Made by a program: the position numbers and the translations under genes. A DNA stretch of 64,000 nucleotides from JAWLAT01 sp041395325 (GTDB lineage Bacteria; Pseudomonadota; Gammaproteobacteria; Xanthomonadales; SZUA-5). Below the pieces are notes generated by a model. That model saw only the letters and a list, made by a program, of their open reading frames with translations. It had not been told where the DNA came from and searched no databases. The stretch lies in assembly GCA_041395325.1 (NCBI GenBank), contig JAWLAT010000012.1, positions 1 to 64,000 on the forward strand, written 5' to 3'. Positions 45,192-54,726 of this stretch are shown here, piece after piece (position 1 is the first letter of the stretch; the number at the start of each line of letters is the position of its first letter).

Positions 45192-45323
45192 TCAGTTGAG
45201 ACTGGCAGGTGCGTCGGTGACGCTGTCGGCCTCTTCGGCTGGCGCCGGCGCCACGGCTTCGCGCATGGCCTCGCGGACGAACTGTCCAACGATCTCGGTC
45301 AGACGCTCATAGCTGGCGTCCAT
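45192..45323 (-). CDS. Small acidic protein of 43 residues, unknown
   Basis: The frame starts with ATG at 45323 behind a strong AAAGGAG six bases upstream and encodes 43 residues. An amphipathic helix at about 5-23 (YERLTEIVGQFVREAMREAV) is followed by an Ala/Pro/Glu/Asp-rich tail. It is too short to be judged by length alone. The ribosome site, the helix pattern and the clean fit between two stop-bounded neighbours make it credible. It converges on the ligase-like gene with eight bases between stops. I know no family for it; a soluble partner or adaptor peptide is possible. Confidence 0.6.
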   Translation of the reverse strand: MDASYERLTEIVGQFVREAMREAVAPAPAEEADSVTDAPASLN

Positions 45324-45464
45324 GGTCTGCTCCTTTCGTGAATGGATGAGCGCCGAAACGCAAGGCGATCAGGCTCGGGGTCAGCTTGGATGAGCCGCAC
45401 TACGCGCCGCAGTGCCCAAAGTCACGACGCCACCCTGACAGAGGTCATGACTGACTGAGGTCCG

Positions 45465-45493
45465 TTCAGCCCGCATTTAGCCGCTGGCATACT
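45465..45493 (+). promoter_or_regulatory. Possible sigma-70 promoter of the DUF1499 gene
   Basis: TTCAGC (45465-45470), a 17-base spacer and CATACT (45488-45493) lie 28 bases before the start at 45522. Both boxes are imperfect. Confidence 0.35.
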
Positions 45494-45521
45494 GCGACCT
45501 TCGATTCGCAGGATTGCCGCC

Positions 45522-45995
45522 ATGAAGCTGTTGTCCCTGCTGTTCAAGACCCTGCTGGTGTTGGCCTTGCTGGTCGTGCTGGCCTTTGCCGGCATGAGCA
45601 TCTGGTCGCGGATCTTCCCGCCGGAGCTGGGGCTGGTCGATGGCCGCTTGCGTCCTTGCCCGGACCGGCCCAACTGCGTCAACAGCATGGATCCGTCCGC
45701 CGACAAGCAGATCGAGCCGTTGGCCTATGTCGGCGACCGGGCGCAGACCGAAGCGGCTCTGCGCAGTGCGATGACTCGCATCGAGCTGGTCGGCGTGCAA
45801 CAGCTGGGAGACTACTGGCAGCAGACCCACACCAGCCTGATCTTCCGCTTCATCGACGACATCGAAGTGCTGTTCGATGATCAGAACCGGGTGATCCACA
45901 TCCGCTCGGCATCGCGAGTCGGCTACTCCGATCGCGGCGTCAATCGCGCCCGAGTCGAAGCCCTGCGAGAAGCGCTCCGGGCCGCCGCCGGCTGA
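45522..45995 (+). CDS. DUF1499 family protein
   Basis: This 157-residue protein has an N-terminal membrane helix or signal anchor (about 3-27) and a soluble DUF1499 domain that begins with the family hallmark CPDRPNCVNS. It also shows LIFRFIDDIEVLFDD and the conserved end IHIRSASRVGYSDRGVNRARVE. The domain is common in proteobacteria and plants; no function is established that I know of. The stop TGA abuts the stop of the opposite gene with no spacer. Confidence 0.88.
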   Translation: MKLLSLLFKTLLVLALLVVLAFAGMSIWSRIFPPELGLVDGRLRPCPDRPNCVNSMDPSADKQIEPLAYVGDRAQTEAALRSAMTRIELVGVQQLGDYWQQTHTSLIFRFIDDIEVLFDDQNRVIHIRSASRVGYSDRGVNRARVEALREALRAAAG

Positions 45996-46475
45996 TCAGA
46001 CGAACAGCTGTTGATCGGCGGCAGGCTCGTCCAGCGGCAGGCTGTAGTGCCGGTTGGCATCATGAATCCAGCCGAGCGATTCGTAGAGGGCCTGCGCGGA
46101 ACGGTTGTCCGCGCCAGTCTCCAGTTGCAGTCGCAATACCCCCAGCTGCTGGCCGTGACGGCGAGCCGCTTCCAGCAACGCCCGACCCACGCCACGTCGA
46201 CGTGCCATTGGCGCCACATACAGGTCATTGAGAATCAGCACCGGCGCCAGTGACACCGACGAAAAGCACGGGTAGAGCTGGCACAGGCCCAGGCCCTCCC
46301 CGGCGTCGTCGATGGCCAGCAGCAGCATCGACTGGCATTGCAGGATGCGCTCGCGCAGGAAGTCCGCCGCCGCCCGCAGATCGGCCGGCTTGCCATAGAA
46401 CTGGCGGTACTCATCGAACAGGCGCGCCAGCAGCGTCAGGTGCTCGGCCCCTGCGTGAATGATGCGGTAGTCCAT
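45996..46475 (-). CDS. GNAT-family N-acetyltransferase
   Basis: This 159-residue single-domain acetyltransferase has the acetyl-CoA loop RRRGVGRALLEAARRHG after strand LILNDLYVAP, and the C-terminal ALYESLGWIHDANRHY motif. The start DYRIIHAGAEHLTLLARLFDEYR is typical of RimI/PhnO-like GNATs. The substrate (small molecule or protein N-terminus) is unknown. It converges on the DUF1499 gene with directly adjoining stops. Confidence 0.88.
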   Translation of the reverse strand: MDYRIIHAGAEHLTLLARLFDEYRQFYGKPADLRAAADFLRERILQCQSMLLLAIDDAGEGLGLCQLYPCFSSVSLAPVLILNDLYVAPMARRRGVGRALLEAARRHGQQLGVLRLQLETGADNRSAQALYESLGWIHDANRHYSLPLDEPAADQQLFV

Positions 46476-46579
46476 GGCGGCTCCAGCGGCGAGTCGGCAT
46501 TGCGTCCAGCTGGCATGATCGCACCCCTGAGCCTGCCTGCGTCAGTGCACAGGTTTCACGCCGCAACAGGGGAACGGCG

Positions 46580-48358
46580 ATGGCTGGGATGATCGGATGG
46601 AAGTGCCGGCACTGGCTGGCAGGCCTGGGCCTGTTGCTGGCCGGTGCGCTGCTGGCGCAGTTGGCACCCCTGCAGGAGCGCATCGACGAGGCCGAGGCCT
46701 TGCGCGATCGCGATCCCGCGGCGGCGGCCGAGCAATTGCAGGCATTGCTGCGGGAAGCGCTGGGGGCCGGCGACGAGCTGGCCGTTGCCGAATCGCGCCG
46801 AGCGCTGGCTGTGCAGTACAACATTCTGGGTCGCAACCCGGAGGCACAACGCCTGCTACGCGAAGCGCTGGCCGACTTCGAACGCCTGCACCGCCCGGAT
46901 CGGGCCGCGCTGACCCAGCGCCATCTGGGCGTGGTGCATTACGACTCGGGACGCTTTGACGAGGCCACCGCGGCCTATCTGGCCGCATTGCGATTGCTCG
47001 ATGGCCAGGGCCTGCCCATGGAAGAGGCCAAGACACGAGCCAATCTGGGCAATGTGTACTACGCGATGGAGCGCTTCGACGAGGCGATCGAGGTGCAGCG
47101 CCAGGCCATGGCGGTGTTTTCCGAGGCCGGGCTGGACATTGGTGTGGCCGGCACCGCGATGAACCTGGGCGCTTCGCTGCTGGCCCGGCAGCGCCGCGAT
47201 GGGGGCGATGGGCAAGCCGATCTGACCGAGGCCAAGGCTGCCTTTTCAGCCTCATTGACCATTTTCTCCAAACTGGGCAACCCACGCGGCGAGCTGAAGA
47301 TCCTCAGCAACCTGGGCCGGGTGGCGACCATGGAAGGCGACCTGCTGGAAGCCGAACGCCATTACCGGCAGGCACTGGCGCTCGCCCTGAAGATCGACGA
47401 ATCGGTCGAGGCCCAATTGGCGGAGCTGCGCTTGTGGCGAGTGCTGGCCCGCCAAGGGCGGACCGACGAGGTGCTGCTGCAGGTCGAACGGCGATTGGCC
47501 GAGCTGTCCGAACGGGGCGAAGATGCCCCGGTCGACCTGCTGGAACTGGCCGCAGAACTGCATGAGGGCAAAGACCAGCCCGCGCAAGCGCTGGCCTGGC
47601 TCAAGCAAGCGCATCAGCGCCGCGAAGCCATCGCCGAAGATCGCATGGACTCTCGGATCGCCGAACTGCAGGCGCGCTTCGAAGGTGAGCGACTGGCGGC
47701 AGAAAACGAGAATCTGCGCCAGGCCAGTGAGATCGCGCAACTCAGTGCGGCGCGCGAACGAGTCCGCCTCTATGCCGCCGTTGCCGTCGCCACGCTGGCA
47801 TTGCTGCTGGCCGTGGCGATGGTGCAGACCCTGCGATTGCGCGAGCGGGTGCGGCGCAAGCTCGACCACGCGGCCAGGCACGACCCGCTGACGGGCTGCC
47901 TCAATCGCCGGGGTCTGCGGCAGGGCATCGAGGCGCTGCCGCAGCCACCCGCCTTCCTGCTGATCTTCGACCTGGATGGCTTCAAGCAGCTCAATGACCA
48001 GCACGGCCACGACCGGGGTGATGCGGTGCTGGCCGCCATCCCGGGGCGGGTGCGGGCTCGGCTGGACCAGACTGATCTGCTCTGTCGTTGGGGTGGCGAG
48101 GAGTTCCTGATCCTTCGCCCTTCGAGCGACGACCCTGGCGTCGCACCGGGCATGCATGAGCTGGCCGAGGGACTTCGCGCCGTCATCGCCGACTGCCCCT
48201 TCGACGCGGCCGGCGAATCGGTGCGGGTGACGATCTCGGTGGGTGCGGCCACGGTGGGCCCGGAGCGCCCCTTCAGCGATGCGCTGCACGCTGCCGACCA
48301 GGCCCTGCTGCGGGCCAAGCGCGAGGGTCGCAATCGGGTCGTCATGGCCGACGATTGA
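46580..48358 (+). CDS. TPR-GGDEF protein, probable diguanylate cyclase
   Basis: This 592-residue protein has a signal peptide or anchor (about 9-26) and an extracytoplasmic tetratricopeptide region (about 40-350, repeats such as NLGNVYYAMERFDEAIEVQ). A coiled coil (about 355-390), one helix (about 393-413) and a GGDEF domain follow (about 425-590) with active site WGGEEF. It should make cyclic di-GMP in response to a periplasmic signal sensed by the TPRs. The RxxD inhibitory site before the active site reads DQTD, so product inhibition at that site is probably missing. It converges on the S9 peptidase gene. Confidence 0.9.
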   Translation: MAGMIGWKCRHWLAGLGLLLAGALLAQLAPLQERIDEAEALRDRDPAAAAEQLQALLREALGAGDELAVAESRRALAVQYNILGRNPEAQRLLREALADFERLHRPDRAALTQRHLGVVHYDSGRFDEATAAYLAALRLLDGQGLPMEEAKTRANLGNVYYAMERFDEAIEVQRQAMAVFSEAGLDIGVAGTAMNLGASLLARQRRDGGDGQADLTEAKAAFSASLTIFSKLGNPRGELKILSNLGRVATMEGDLLEAERHYRQALALALKIDESVEAQLAELRLWRVLARQGRTDEVLLQVERRLAELSERGEDAPVDLLELAAELHEGKDQPAQALAWLKQAHQRREAIAEDRMDSRIAELQARFEGERLAAENENLRQASEIAQLSAARERVRLYAAVAVATLALLLAVAMVQTLRLRERVRRKLDHAARHDPLTGCLNRRGLRQGIEALPQPPAFLLIFDLDGFKQLNDQHGHDRGDAVLAAIPGRVRARLDQTDLLCRWGGEEFLILRPSSDDPGVAPGMHELAEGLRAVIADCPFDAAGESVRVTISVGAATVGPERPFSDALHAADQALLRAKREGRNRVVMADD

Positions 48359-48377
48359 GGTCGGGATCGATGGCGAC

Positions 48378-50948
48378 TCAATGCGGCACCGGCGGCCCAG
48401 CAGTGGGATCGGCCAGCTGACGGCGCAAGAAATCGGTCATGGCCCGGTACCAGCGGAGCTGGTTGTCCAGCCGCTGCAAGCCGTGCGCCTCATTGTCAAA
48501 CCACTGCAGCGTGGGTGGCAGGCCGGCTGCCGTCAGCAGCAGCGCAAGGCGTTCGACGTGTTCGGGGTGCACACGGCGATCAAGCCGCCCGTGGCCCAGC
48601 AAGAGTGGCTGCCGCAGCGCGCGATGCCGATACAGCGGCGAGCGCGCCTGCATCGTCGCCAGCTCCACAGCCGGGTCGCCGTAAAGACGCAGCTGGACGG
48701 CCGTCTGCAGCGGATCATCGTTCCAGTCCGAGCTCAGATGGCGCAACGGCAGATCGGTGAACGGCGCGAACGCGACGACACAATCGATCTGTGCCGGCCG
48801 CAGCAAGGCCAGCATCAGTGCGCTGTAACCGCCATAGCTGGTGCCGATACTGCAGATGCGTTGACCGTCAATCCGATGGTCGGTCGCCAGCAGCTGGTCC
48901 AGTACGGCCAGCTGATCCTGCTCGATGCCGCGGCCAGCCTCGCCAAAGGCGACGTCACGGAAGGCGCGACCGTAACCGAAGGAACCCCGGAAATTGACCT
49001 GCAGCACGGCATAGCCTTGATAGCTCAGCCACAGCACCAGCGGGTCGAAATGGCGATCGGCAGCCACGCCCAGGGGACCACCGTGAGGGAGCAACAGCAA
49101 CGGATGGGGCTGCTCCGGGCCGGTCACCGCCGGCGGCAGGGTCAACATCGCTTCCAGCGGCCAGCCGTCGGCACTGCGCGTGCGGACGGTTTCGCTGCGC
49201 GGCGCCGGCAGTTGCCCGTCGCGACAGTAGCCCGGTGAGTCGCTGACCCGATCACAGTCCAGCCACGGTCGCTGCGCGCCCAAATGCCTCGGTGCCGTGT
49301 CGGCGTTCGGCTGCCACCACCAATCCGAGCGCAACCCGGCCGCTGCTTCGGTGCGATAGAGCCAGCCACTGGCTTCTGGCCGGTCTGCACGCGTGACCCG
49401 AGCCAGCTCGAACCCCGATCCTCGCGCCTCACCGAGCCACCGCTGCACACGCTGCCGGTCTGTCGCGTCACGCAGCTGTGTCTGCAGCAGCCCCTGCCGG
49501 AAGTGGCGCAAGGCCAGCCATTGGGTGCCATCGTCGTCCAGCATCGCGGCAGCGGCGTCGATGGTTGGACTGGCACAATCCGGGCACTCGACTTCGGCCA
49601 GCACGCTCGGCGTTCCACCGGCCAACGGGTAAGCGATGACCCGGCGCAAGGGTTGGCCCAAATCGGTCAATGCCAGCACGGCGGTCTCGTTCAGGCCGAG
49701 CAGATCCAGATGACTGTCGATCGGCGCCTGCAACATGACCTCGCCAGTGGGCCTGACCAGACGGTGACCCTGCAGGTCGCGGGTCAGCGCCAGCTGGTGC
49801 TCGCCGCCGGGATCAGACAGCCAGCCCAGCTCGTCGCGCAGCGACCCATCGAGACGACGACGCCGCTGCAGCTGGCGGGCCTGAATCCGGCCGGCAGCCA
49901 GATCCAGCCGGTAGAGTTCCAGCGAATCCTGGCCGCTGGGGTCGTCGGTGCGGCCAAACAGCAGCGCGTCGGGGCGATCGGGCAGCGCATCAAGAACCTC
50001 GCCGGCCACCGGTACCGAGTGCCGCTGCAGGTCGATCCCCGTCGCCCGAAGCTGCAGTTGCAGCACCACGACCCGGGCGGCCGCACCGCGTCCATGGGTC
50101 AGGCTCAGGCAATCATCCCCGCACCAGGCCATCCGACTCTGCAGACCCACATCGACCGGCAGGACCATCTCGGTGCCGCTGGCCAGGTGTTCCAGCCGCA
50201 ACGACAGCCGGCGCCCCGAGCGCTGTGAACGCAGCAGCCAAGTGGCACTGGGCGAGACGCTGACCAACGGCAGATCGACCGAGCGCAACAGGGCGGGCAG
50301 CACACTGCAGCGCCAATCTTGTGTCTCATCGCAGGGCGCTGAATCGGCGGGCACCGGATCAACCTGCCCCGCCGGCAGCGCTCGCCCCAGCGCATGCCAG
50401 TAAGCCGGAAAGGCATCGATGCCCGGACCCACCCAACGCGGCGTCCAGTCGGTCCACCAGGGTGCGGCCAGCGGCAGCAGACGAAGCCAGTGCGCCAGCC
50501 GATTCTCCCGCCGGGTCTGCGTGCCAGCGCCACTGTTGGCCAACAGCAGGCGCAGGTCACCGGGGTAGCTCAGTTCGCCGGCGCGCAGCAGGAACGGCGT
50601 CTGCCATGCCGCACCTGGCGCCACACGCCCGGCCGGAGACAGCTGATCGATCCGTTCGATCCGGTACTCGCCGGGCGGCAGCTCGAGCAGCAACAGCGCA
50701 TGCTCACCGCCCTCGTCCGGCTGCGTCGCCAGGCGTTGCTGACGCCGTGCCGCCGGACGCAACCGGATCAGTCCGGAGGGGCCGCGCAACAGCAGTGAGC
50801 CCAATTCGACCTCGGAATCGATCACCAGCAGCAGCACCGCCTGGTTCGAATCGGGTGCCTGATCCGCACTCAGATAGCGCCAGCTGGCCGCCTGCAGCAA
50901 TGCCGGCAGGCACAGCAACAGCCAGCAGCCGACGAGCAGTCCGCGCAT
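48378..50948 (-). CDS. Secreted S9-family prolyl oligopeptidase-like peptidase
   Basis: The protein is 856 residues from the ATG at 50948, which opens a signal peptide (MRGLLVGCWLLLCLPALLQA) and shares one base with the rluE stop. The frame is open 68 codons upstream without plausible sequence. The central ~450 residues would form the beta-propeller. The C-terminal catalytic domain has nucleophile GTSYGGYS (Ser near 703), Asp in GRLDRRV and His in NEAHGLQ. Such enzymes cleave peptides or oligopeptides in the periplasm. The N-terminal part is divergent from well-known S9 enzymes. Confidence 0.88.
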   Translation of the reverse strand: MRGLLVGCWLLLCLPALLQAASWRYLSADQAPDSNQAVLLLVIDSEVELGSLLLRGPSGLIRLRPAARRQQRLATQPDEGGEHALLLLELPPGEYRIERIDQLSPAGRVAPGAAWQTPFLLRAGELSYPGDLRLLLANSGAGTQTRRENRLAHWLRLLPLAAPWWTDWTPRWVGPGIDAFPAYWHALGRALPAGQVDPVPADSAPCDETQDWRCSVLPALLRSVDLPLVSVSPSATWLLRSQRSGRRLSLRLEHLASGTEMVLPVDVGLQSRMAWCGDDCLSLTHGRGAAARVVVLQLQLRATGIDLQRHSVPVAGEVLDALPDRPDALLFGRTDDPSGQDSLELYRLDLAAGRIQARQLQRRRRLDGSLRDELGWLSDPGGEHQLALTRDLQGHRLVRPTGEVMLQAPIDSHLDLLGLNETAVLALTDLGQPLRRVIAYPLAGGTPSVLAEVECPDCASPTIDAAAAMLDDDGTQWLALRHFRQGLLQTQLRDATDRQRVQRWLGEARGSGFELARVTRADRPEASGWLYRTEAAAGLRSDWWWQPNADTAPRHLGAQRPWLDCDRVSDSPGYCRDGQLPAPRSETVRTRSADGWPLEAMLTLPPAVTGPEQPHPLLLLPHGGPLGVAADRHFDPLVLWLSYQGYAVLQVNFRGSFGYGRAFRDVAFGEAGRGIEQDQLAVLDQLLATDHRIDGQRICSIGTSYGGYSALMLALLRPAQIDCVVAFAPFTDLPLRHLSSDWNDDPLQTAVQLRLYGDPAVELATMQARSPLYRHRALRQPLLLGHGRLDRRVHPEHVERLALLLTAAGLPPTLQWFDNEAHGLQRLDNQLRWYRAMTDFLRRQLADPTAGPPVPH

Positions 50949-51505
50949 CAGGCGTCCAGCGGTCGCCAACGCCCGGGCGCCAGGCCGTCCAGGGCATAAG
51001 GGCCGATCTGCTGCCGCACCAGCCGCAAGGTCGGCAAGCCCACAGCCGCCGTCATGCGCCGCACCTGCCGGTTGCGCCCTTCGCGCAGCACCAGCTCGAG
51101 CCAGCTGGTTGGCTGATGGCGACGCTGGCGAATCGGCGGATCGCGCTTCCACAGCCAGCCCGGTGCCTTGGCTAGCAGTCGCGCTTCGACCGGACGGGTC
51201 GGTCCATCGTTGAGCCGTGGACCTCGACGCAATTTCGCCAATGCGCCTTCGTCGGGGATGCCCTCGACCTGCGCCAGATAGGTCTTGGCCCAGGCGTGGC
51301 GGGGATCGGTAATGCGTTGAGCGAGCGGTCCGTCGTCAGTCAGCAGCAGCAAGCCTTCGGAGTCGTAGTCCAGCCGGCCGGCCGGATAGACCCCGGGCAG
51401 GGGCACGAACTCCGCCAGCGTGCGCCGTGCCTGTCCCTGGGCCTGACCATCCCGATCGGTGAACTGGCACAACACCCCGAAAGGCTTGTTCAGCGCGATC
51501 AGCAC
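50948..51505 (-). CDS. rluE: 23S rRNA pseudouridine synthase, RluE type
   Basis: This 185-residue RsuA/RluE-family enzyme has the catalytic Asp in AGRLDYDSEGLLLLTDDG and begins LIALNKPFGVLCQF without an S4 domain, as in RluE, which modifies a single uridine of 23S rRNA. The motif EGRNRQVRRMTAAVGLPTLRL is also typical. The start is GTG at 51505, overlapping the stop of the upstream ABC-F gene by seven bases. Its own stop overlaps the S9 peptidase start. Confidence 0.9.
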   Translation of the reverse strand: MLIALNKPFGVLCQFTDRDGQAQGQARRTLAEFVPLPGVYPAGRLDYDSEGLLLLTDDGPLAQRITDPRHAWAKTYLAQVEGIPDEGALAKLRRGPRLNDGPTRPVEARLLAKAPGWLWKRDPPIRQRRHQPTSWLELVLREGRNRQVRRMTAAVGLPTLRLVRQQIGPYALDGLAPGRWRPLDA

Positions 51506-53412
51506 CCGCTGGCTTCCAATGCTTCGCCGGCCTCCAGCCAGGCCGCTTCGGCCACTTCCAGCTGCCCGCGCATTCGGCCCTGTTCCTCCAGCAGCTCGGT
51601 CAGGCGGGACTGTGCAGATGCTTCATACAGACCCTCGTCGGACAACTGTCGCTCGATGTCGGCCAGGCGGCTGGAACAGCGCTCCATTTGCTGTTCGGCC
51701 TTGCGCAGGGCATCGCGCAGCGGCTTCACCCGAGCCCGCTCGTCGGCGGCTGCGCGGCGTTGATCACGGGCCGAAGTCCGCGGTGCGCCGACCTCGGTGG
51801 CATCACTGGTTCCCCCCGGTCCAGCGCGGCGCTGGCCGGCGAGCCAGCGGGCGTAGTCGTTTAGATCACCATCGAAGGGCTGCACCGTCCCGTCGGACAC
51901 CCGCCACAGCACATCGCAGGTGGCCTCGACCAGATGACGATCGTGCGAGACCAGCACCAGTGCGCCGGGATATTCCTGCAAGGCCAGTTCCAGGGCCTGG
52001 CGCAGATCCAGATCGAGGTGATTGGTGGGTTCGTCCAGCAACAGCAGATTCGGCTTGCGGTAAACCACCATCGCCAGCGCCAGCCGGGCCTTTTCGCCCC
52101 CGGAGAAGGGCGCGACCACCTCAAACACCCGGTCACCGGTGAAGTTGAAGCCGCCGAGGTAGTTGCGCAGGCTCTGCTCGCCGGCGCTCGGATCGAGCCG
52201 CTTGAAGTGCTCCATCGGTGAGGCGGCAGGGTCGAGCTGTTCCAGCTGGTGCTGGGCGAAGTAACCGACAATCAGATCGCCATGGCGCACCACGTCGCCG
52301 GCCTGCGCCGACAGCTCGCCAGCGAGCAGCCGAATGAAGGTGCTCTTGCCGGCACCGTTGGCGCCCAGCAGGCCGATGCGGTCGCCCGGCTGCAGGTTCA
52401 GCGCCAGATCGCGCAGGATCGTCAACGCCGAGCCATCCGGCCGCGCATAGCCGGCTGCCGCATGATCGAGCTTGAGCAACGGCGCCGGCAGCCGCTCCGG
52501 CCGCGGAAACTCGAAACTGAATTCGCTCTCCGCCAGCAGCGGCGCCTCGAACTGGATCCGCTCGATCATCTTGACGCGTGCCTGCGCCTGCTTGGCCTTG
52601 GTGGCACTGGCGCGGAAGCGGTCGACGAAGCTCTGCAGATGGGCAATGCGGCGGCGTTGCTGCTCGGCCACGGCGCCCTGCTGGGCCATGCGCTCGGCGC
52701 GCAGACGCTCGAAGGCGCTGAAGTTGCCGGCGTAGAGCGTGCCGCGCTGCTGCGACAGATGCAGCGTGTGATCGGTCACGGCATCGAGAAACTCGCGATC
52801 ATGCGAAATCACCAGCAGGGTGCCGGGGTAATCGCGCAGCCAGTCCTGCAGCCACATCACGGCATCGATATCGAGGTGATTGGTCGGCTCGTCCAGCAAC
52901 AGCAGGTCCGAGCGCTGCATCAACGCCCGCGCCAGGTTCAGACGCATGCGCCAGCCGCCGGAAAAACTGCGCAGCGGCCGTTGCAGGTCGTCGTTGGAGA
53001 AGGCCAGACCGCGCAACAGGCGCGCGGCCCGGGCCGGCGCCGCATAACCGCCAATCACATGCAGTCGTTCGTGCGCCTGGGCCAGCGCATGGGCATCGTG
53101 CTCGACCTCGGCCCGCTCCGCCTGCGCCTGCAGCTGACGCAGTTCGGCGTCGCCATCGAGCACATGATCCAGCGCGCTGCGGTCGGTGGCCGCGACTTCC
53201 TGCGCCACAGTGGCGATATCCAGTCCACGCGGCAGCGACACATCACCGCGATCGGCGCTCAATTCCCCAAGCACCAGGGCAAACAGGCTGCTCTTGCCGG
53301 TGCCATTGCGCCCGACCACACCGACCCGCCAGCCAGCCTGGACCGTCGCGGACAGTCCTTCCAGCAGCAGGCGCGGCCCGCGTCGCAGGGACAGGTCGGT
53401 GAAGTTCAGCAT
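51499..53412 (-). CDS. yheS: ABC-F family ATPase, YheS-like
   Basis: This 637-residue soluble protein has two ABC domains: Walker A GRNGTGKSS and GANGAGKST, signatures SFSGGWRMRLNLARAL and PFSGGEKARLALAMV, Walker B LLLLDEPTNHLD in both. The P-site linker (about 240-290, RASATKAKQAQARVKMIER) lies between them, and a C-terminal coiled coil follows (about 550-635). ABC-F proteins act on the ribosome rather than in membranes. Length and arrangement match YheS. ATG at 53412 is chosen over an in-frame GTG five codons upstream. Confidence 0.92.
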   Translation of the reverse strand: MLNFTDLSLRRGPRLLLEGLSATVQAGWRVGVVGRNGTGKSSLFALVLGELSADRGDVSLPRGLDIATVAQEVAATDRSALDHVLDGDAELRQLQAQAERAEVEHDAHALAQAHERLHVIGGYAAPARAARLLRGLAFSNDDLQRPLRSFSGGWRMRLNLARALMQRSDLLLLDEPTNHLDIDAVMWLQDWLRDYPGTLLVISHDREFLDAVTDHTLHLSQQRGTLYAGNFSAFERLRAERMAQQGAVAEQQRRRIAHLQSFVDRFRASATKAKQAQARVKMIERIQFEAPLLAESEFSFEFPRPERLPAPLLKLDHAAAGYARPDGSALTILRDLALNLQPGDRIGLLGANGAGKSTFIRLLAGELSAQAGDVVRHGDLIVGYFAQHQLEQLDPAASPMEHFKRLDPSAGEQSLRNYLGGFNFTGDRVFEVVAPFSGGEKARLALAMVVYRKPNLLLLDEPTNHLDLDLRQALELALQEYPGALVLVSHDRHLVEATCDVLWRVSDGTVQPFDGDLNDYARWLAGQRRAGPGGTSDATEVGAPRTSARDQRRAAADERARVKPLRDALRKAEQQMERCSSRLADIERQLSDEGLYEASAQSRLTELLEEQGRMRGQLEVAEAAWLEAGEALEASGC

Positions 53413-53495
53413 GAAGGAAACAGCCACGTGACAAGGCCGCCAAGCATAGCCGGCCGCGCTGACACAGGCAGGGCCCGGACGTGCGTACGCAACAA

Positions 53496-54581
53496 TCAGG
53501 CGGCGGCGACGACGACCCGGTTGCGCCCAGCCTGCTTGGCCTTGTAGAGCGCCCGATCGGCCGCCTCGATCAGATTCTGGGCCGGTGGACTGGGTCCGCC
53601 GCGGGTGGCCATGCCGATGCTCACGGTGACATGCACCTCGCCCTGCGCCGCACCCTTGCGGATGGCCTGCGGGCGGGCCTTGGGCAAGCGGCCGCGACCC
53701 AGCTTCACGCGGGTGTCCTGGACGCGTCGACGCACCTGATCGAGGGCCTCACTGACGCGGTCACGGTCAGCGCTGGCAAACAGGATCGAGAATTCCTCAC
53801 CGCCGTAGCGGAACGCCTGCCCGCCACGACAGCGCTTGAGGGTTCGCGCCACGATGCGCAACACCAGATCACCGGCATCGTGGCCATGACGATCATTGAA
53901 GCGCTTGAAGTGATCCACATCGACCATCGCCACCGCCAGCCGCCCTTCGCTGCGAGCCAGGTGCTCATCGAGGGCGCGACGATTGGGCAGGCCGGTCAGC
54001 GGATCGACGAAGGCCATGCGGAAGGCCTGCATCAGCACGCCGCCGATGGCCAGGCTCACGCCCAGCGTCAGCCAGGCCGGTGGCGGCATCCAGTCTTGTC
54101 CGGGCATGCCGGCCAGTGCGGCGCAGACCAATGCTGCCGCAGCACCGGCATCGGCGGCACCGCGCAACCGCCACCAGTGCACCAGGCAGGCGGCCGCAGC
54201 CAGCAGGTAGAGCGTCGCGATGGCGCCGAAGCCCGCGGGCCAGGAGATCGCTGCGGTCCGCCAACCCAGCAGGCGCGCTGCGCCCCCTTCTCCCAGCTGG
54301 CCGGCCAGCCACAAGGCCAGGGCCAGCCCAGCGGCCAGCGCCACGCTGCGAGGACCCAGCAGCGGCCGCTCCGGACGCACGGCCACCCACAGTGCCAGCG
54401 CCGGCGCCAGCAGATCGGCCAGCGCGTTGCGACCGGGTGGAATCCAGTCCCAGGTGTCGATGGCCAGCAGCATCAACAGCCAGACCACCCGGTTGCGGCG
54501 AAAGCCAGTCGCCAGCAGCCATCCCGCCAGACAAGCTGCTGGCGCGATGGCGACCAATGAATTCAGCAGCTTGTCGTACAC
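53496..54581 (-). CDS. Membrane GGDEF protein, probable diguanylate cyclase
   Basis: This 361-residue protein has about six hydrophobic helices (residues 5-190) and a GGDEF domain (about 190-360) with FVDPLTGLPNRRALDEHL, the substrate segment DVDHFKRFNDRHGHDAGD and active site YGGEEF (259-264). The RxxD inhibitory site is not conserved. The start appears to be GTG at 54581 with no good ribosome site, so the N-terminus may be slightly different. The membrane part resembles no named sensor domain I recognise. Confidence 0.87.
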   Translation of the reverse strand: MYDKLLNSLVAIAPAACLAGWLLATGFRRNRVVWLLMLLAIDTWDWIPPGRNALADLLAPALALWVAVRPERPLLGPRSVALAAGLALALWLAGQLGEGGAARLLGWRTAAISWPAGFGAIATLYLLAAAACLVHWWRLRGAADAGAAAALVCAALAGMPGQDWMPPPAWLTLGVSLAIGGVLMQAFRMAFVDPLTGLPNRRALDEHLARSEGRLAVAMVDVDHFKRFNDRHGHDAGDLVLRIVARTLKRCRGGQAFRYGGEEFSILFASADRDRVSEALDQVRRRVQDTRVKLGRGRLPKARPQAIRKGAAQGEVHVTVSIGMATRGGPSPPAQNLIEAADRALYKAKQAGRNRVVVAAA

Positions 54582-54726
54582 AGCTTACAGACTGCGCGAA
54601 GTTGGCCGATTGTAGTCCCGGTTTGTGCGCAAAATCACGATGGCAATCACGCTTGCGGGCCCGCTGACGGCCGAATGACGCGGCTGGTGAGCGCGCCATT
54701 CGGCCCTGGCATCGGCATTGGTCTGC

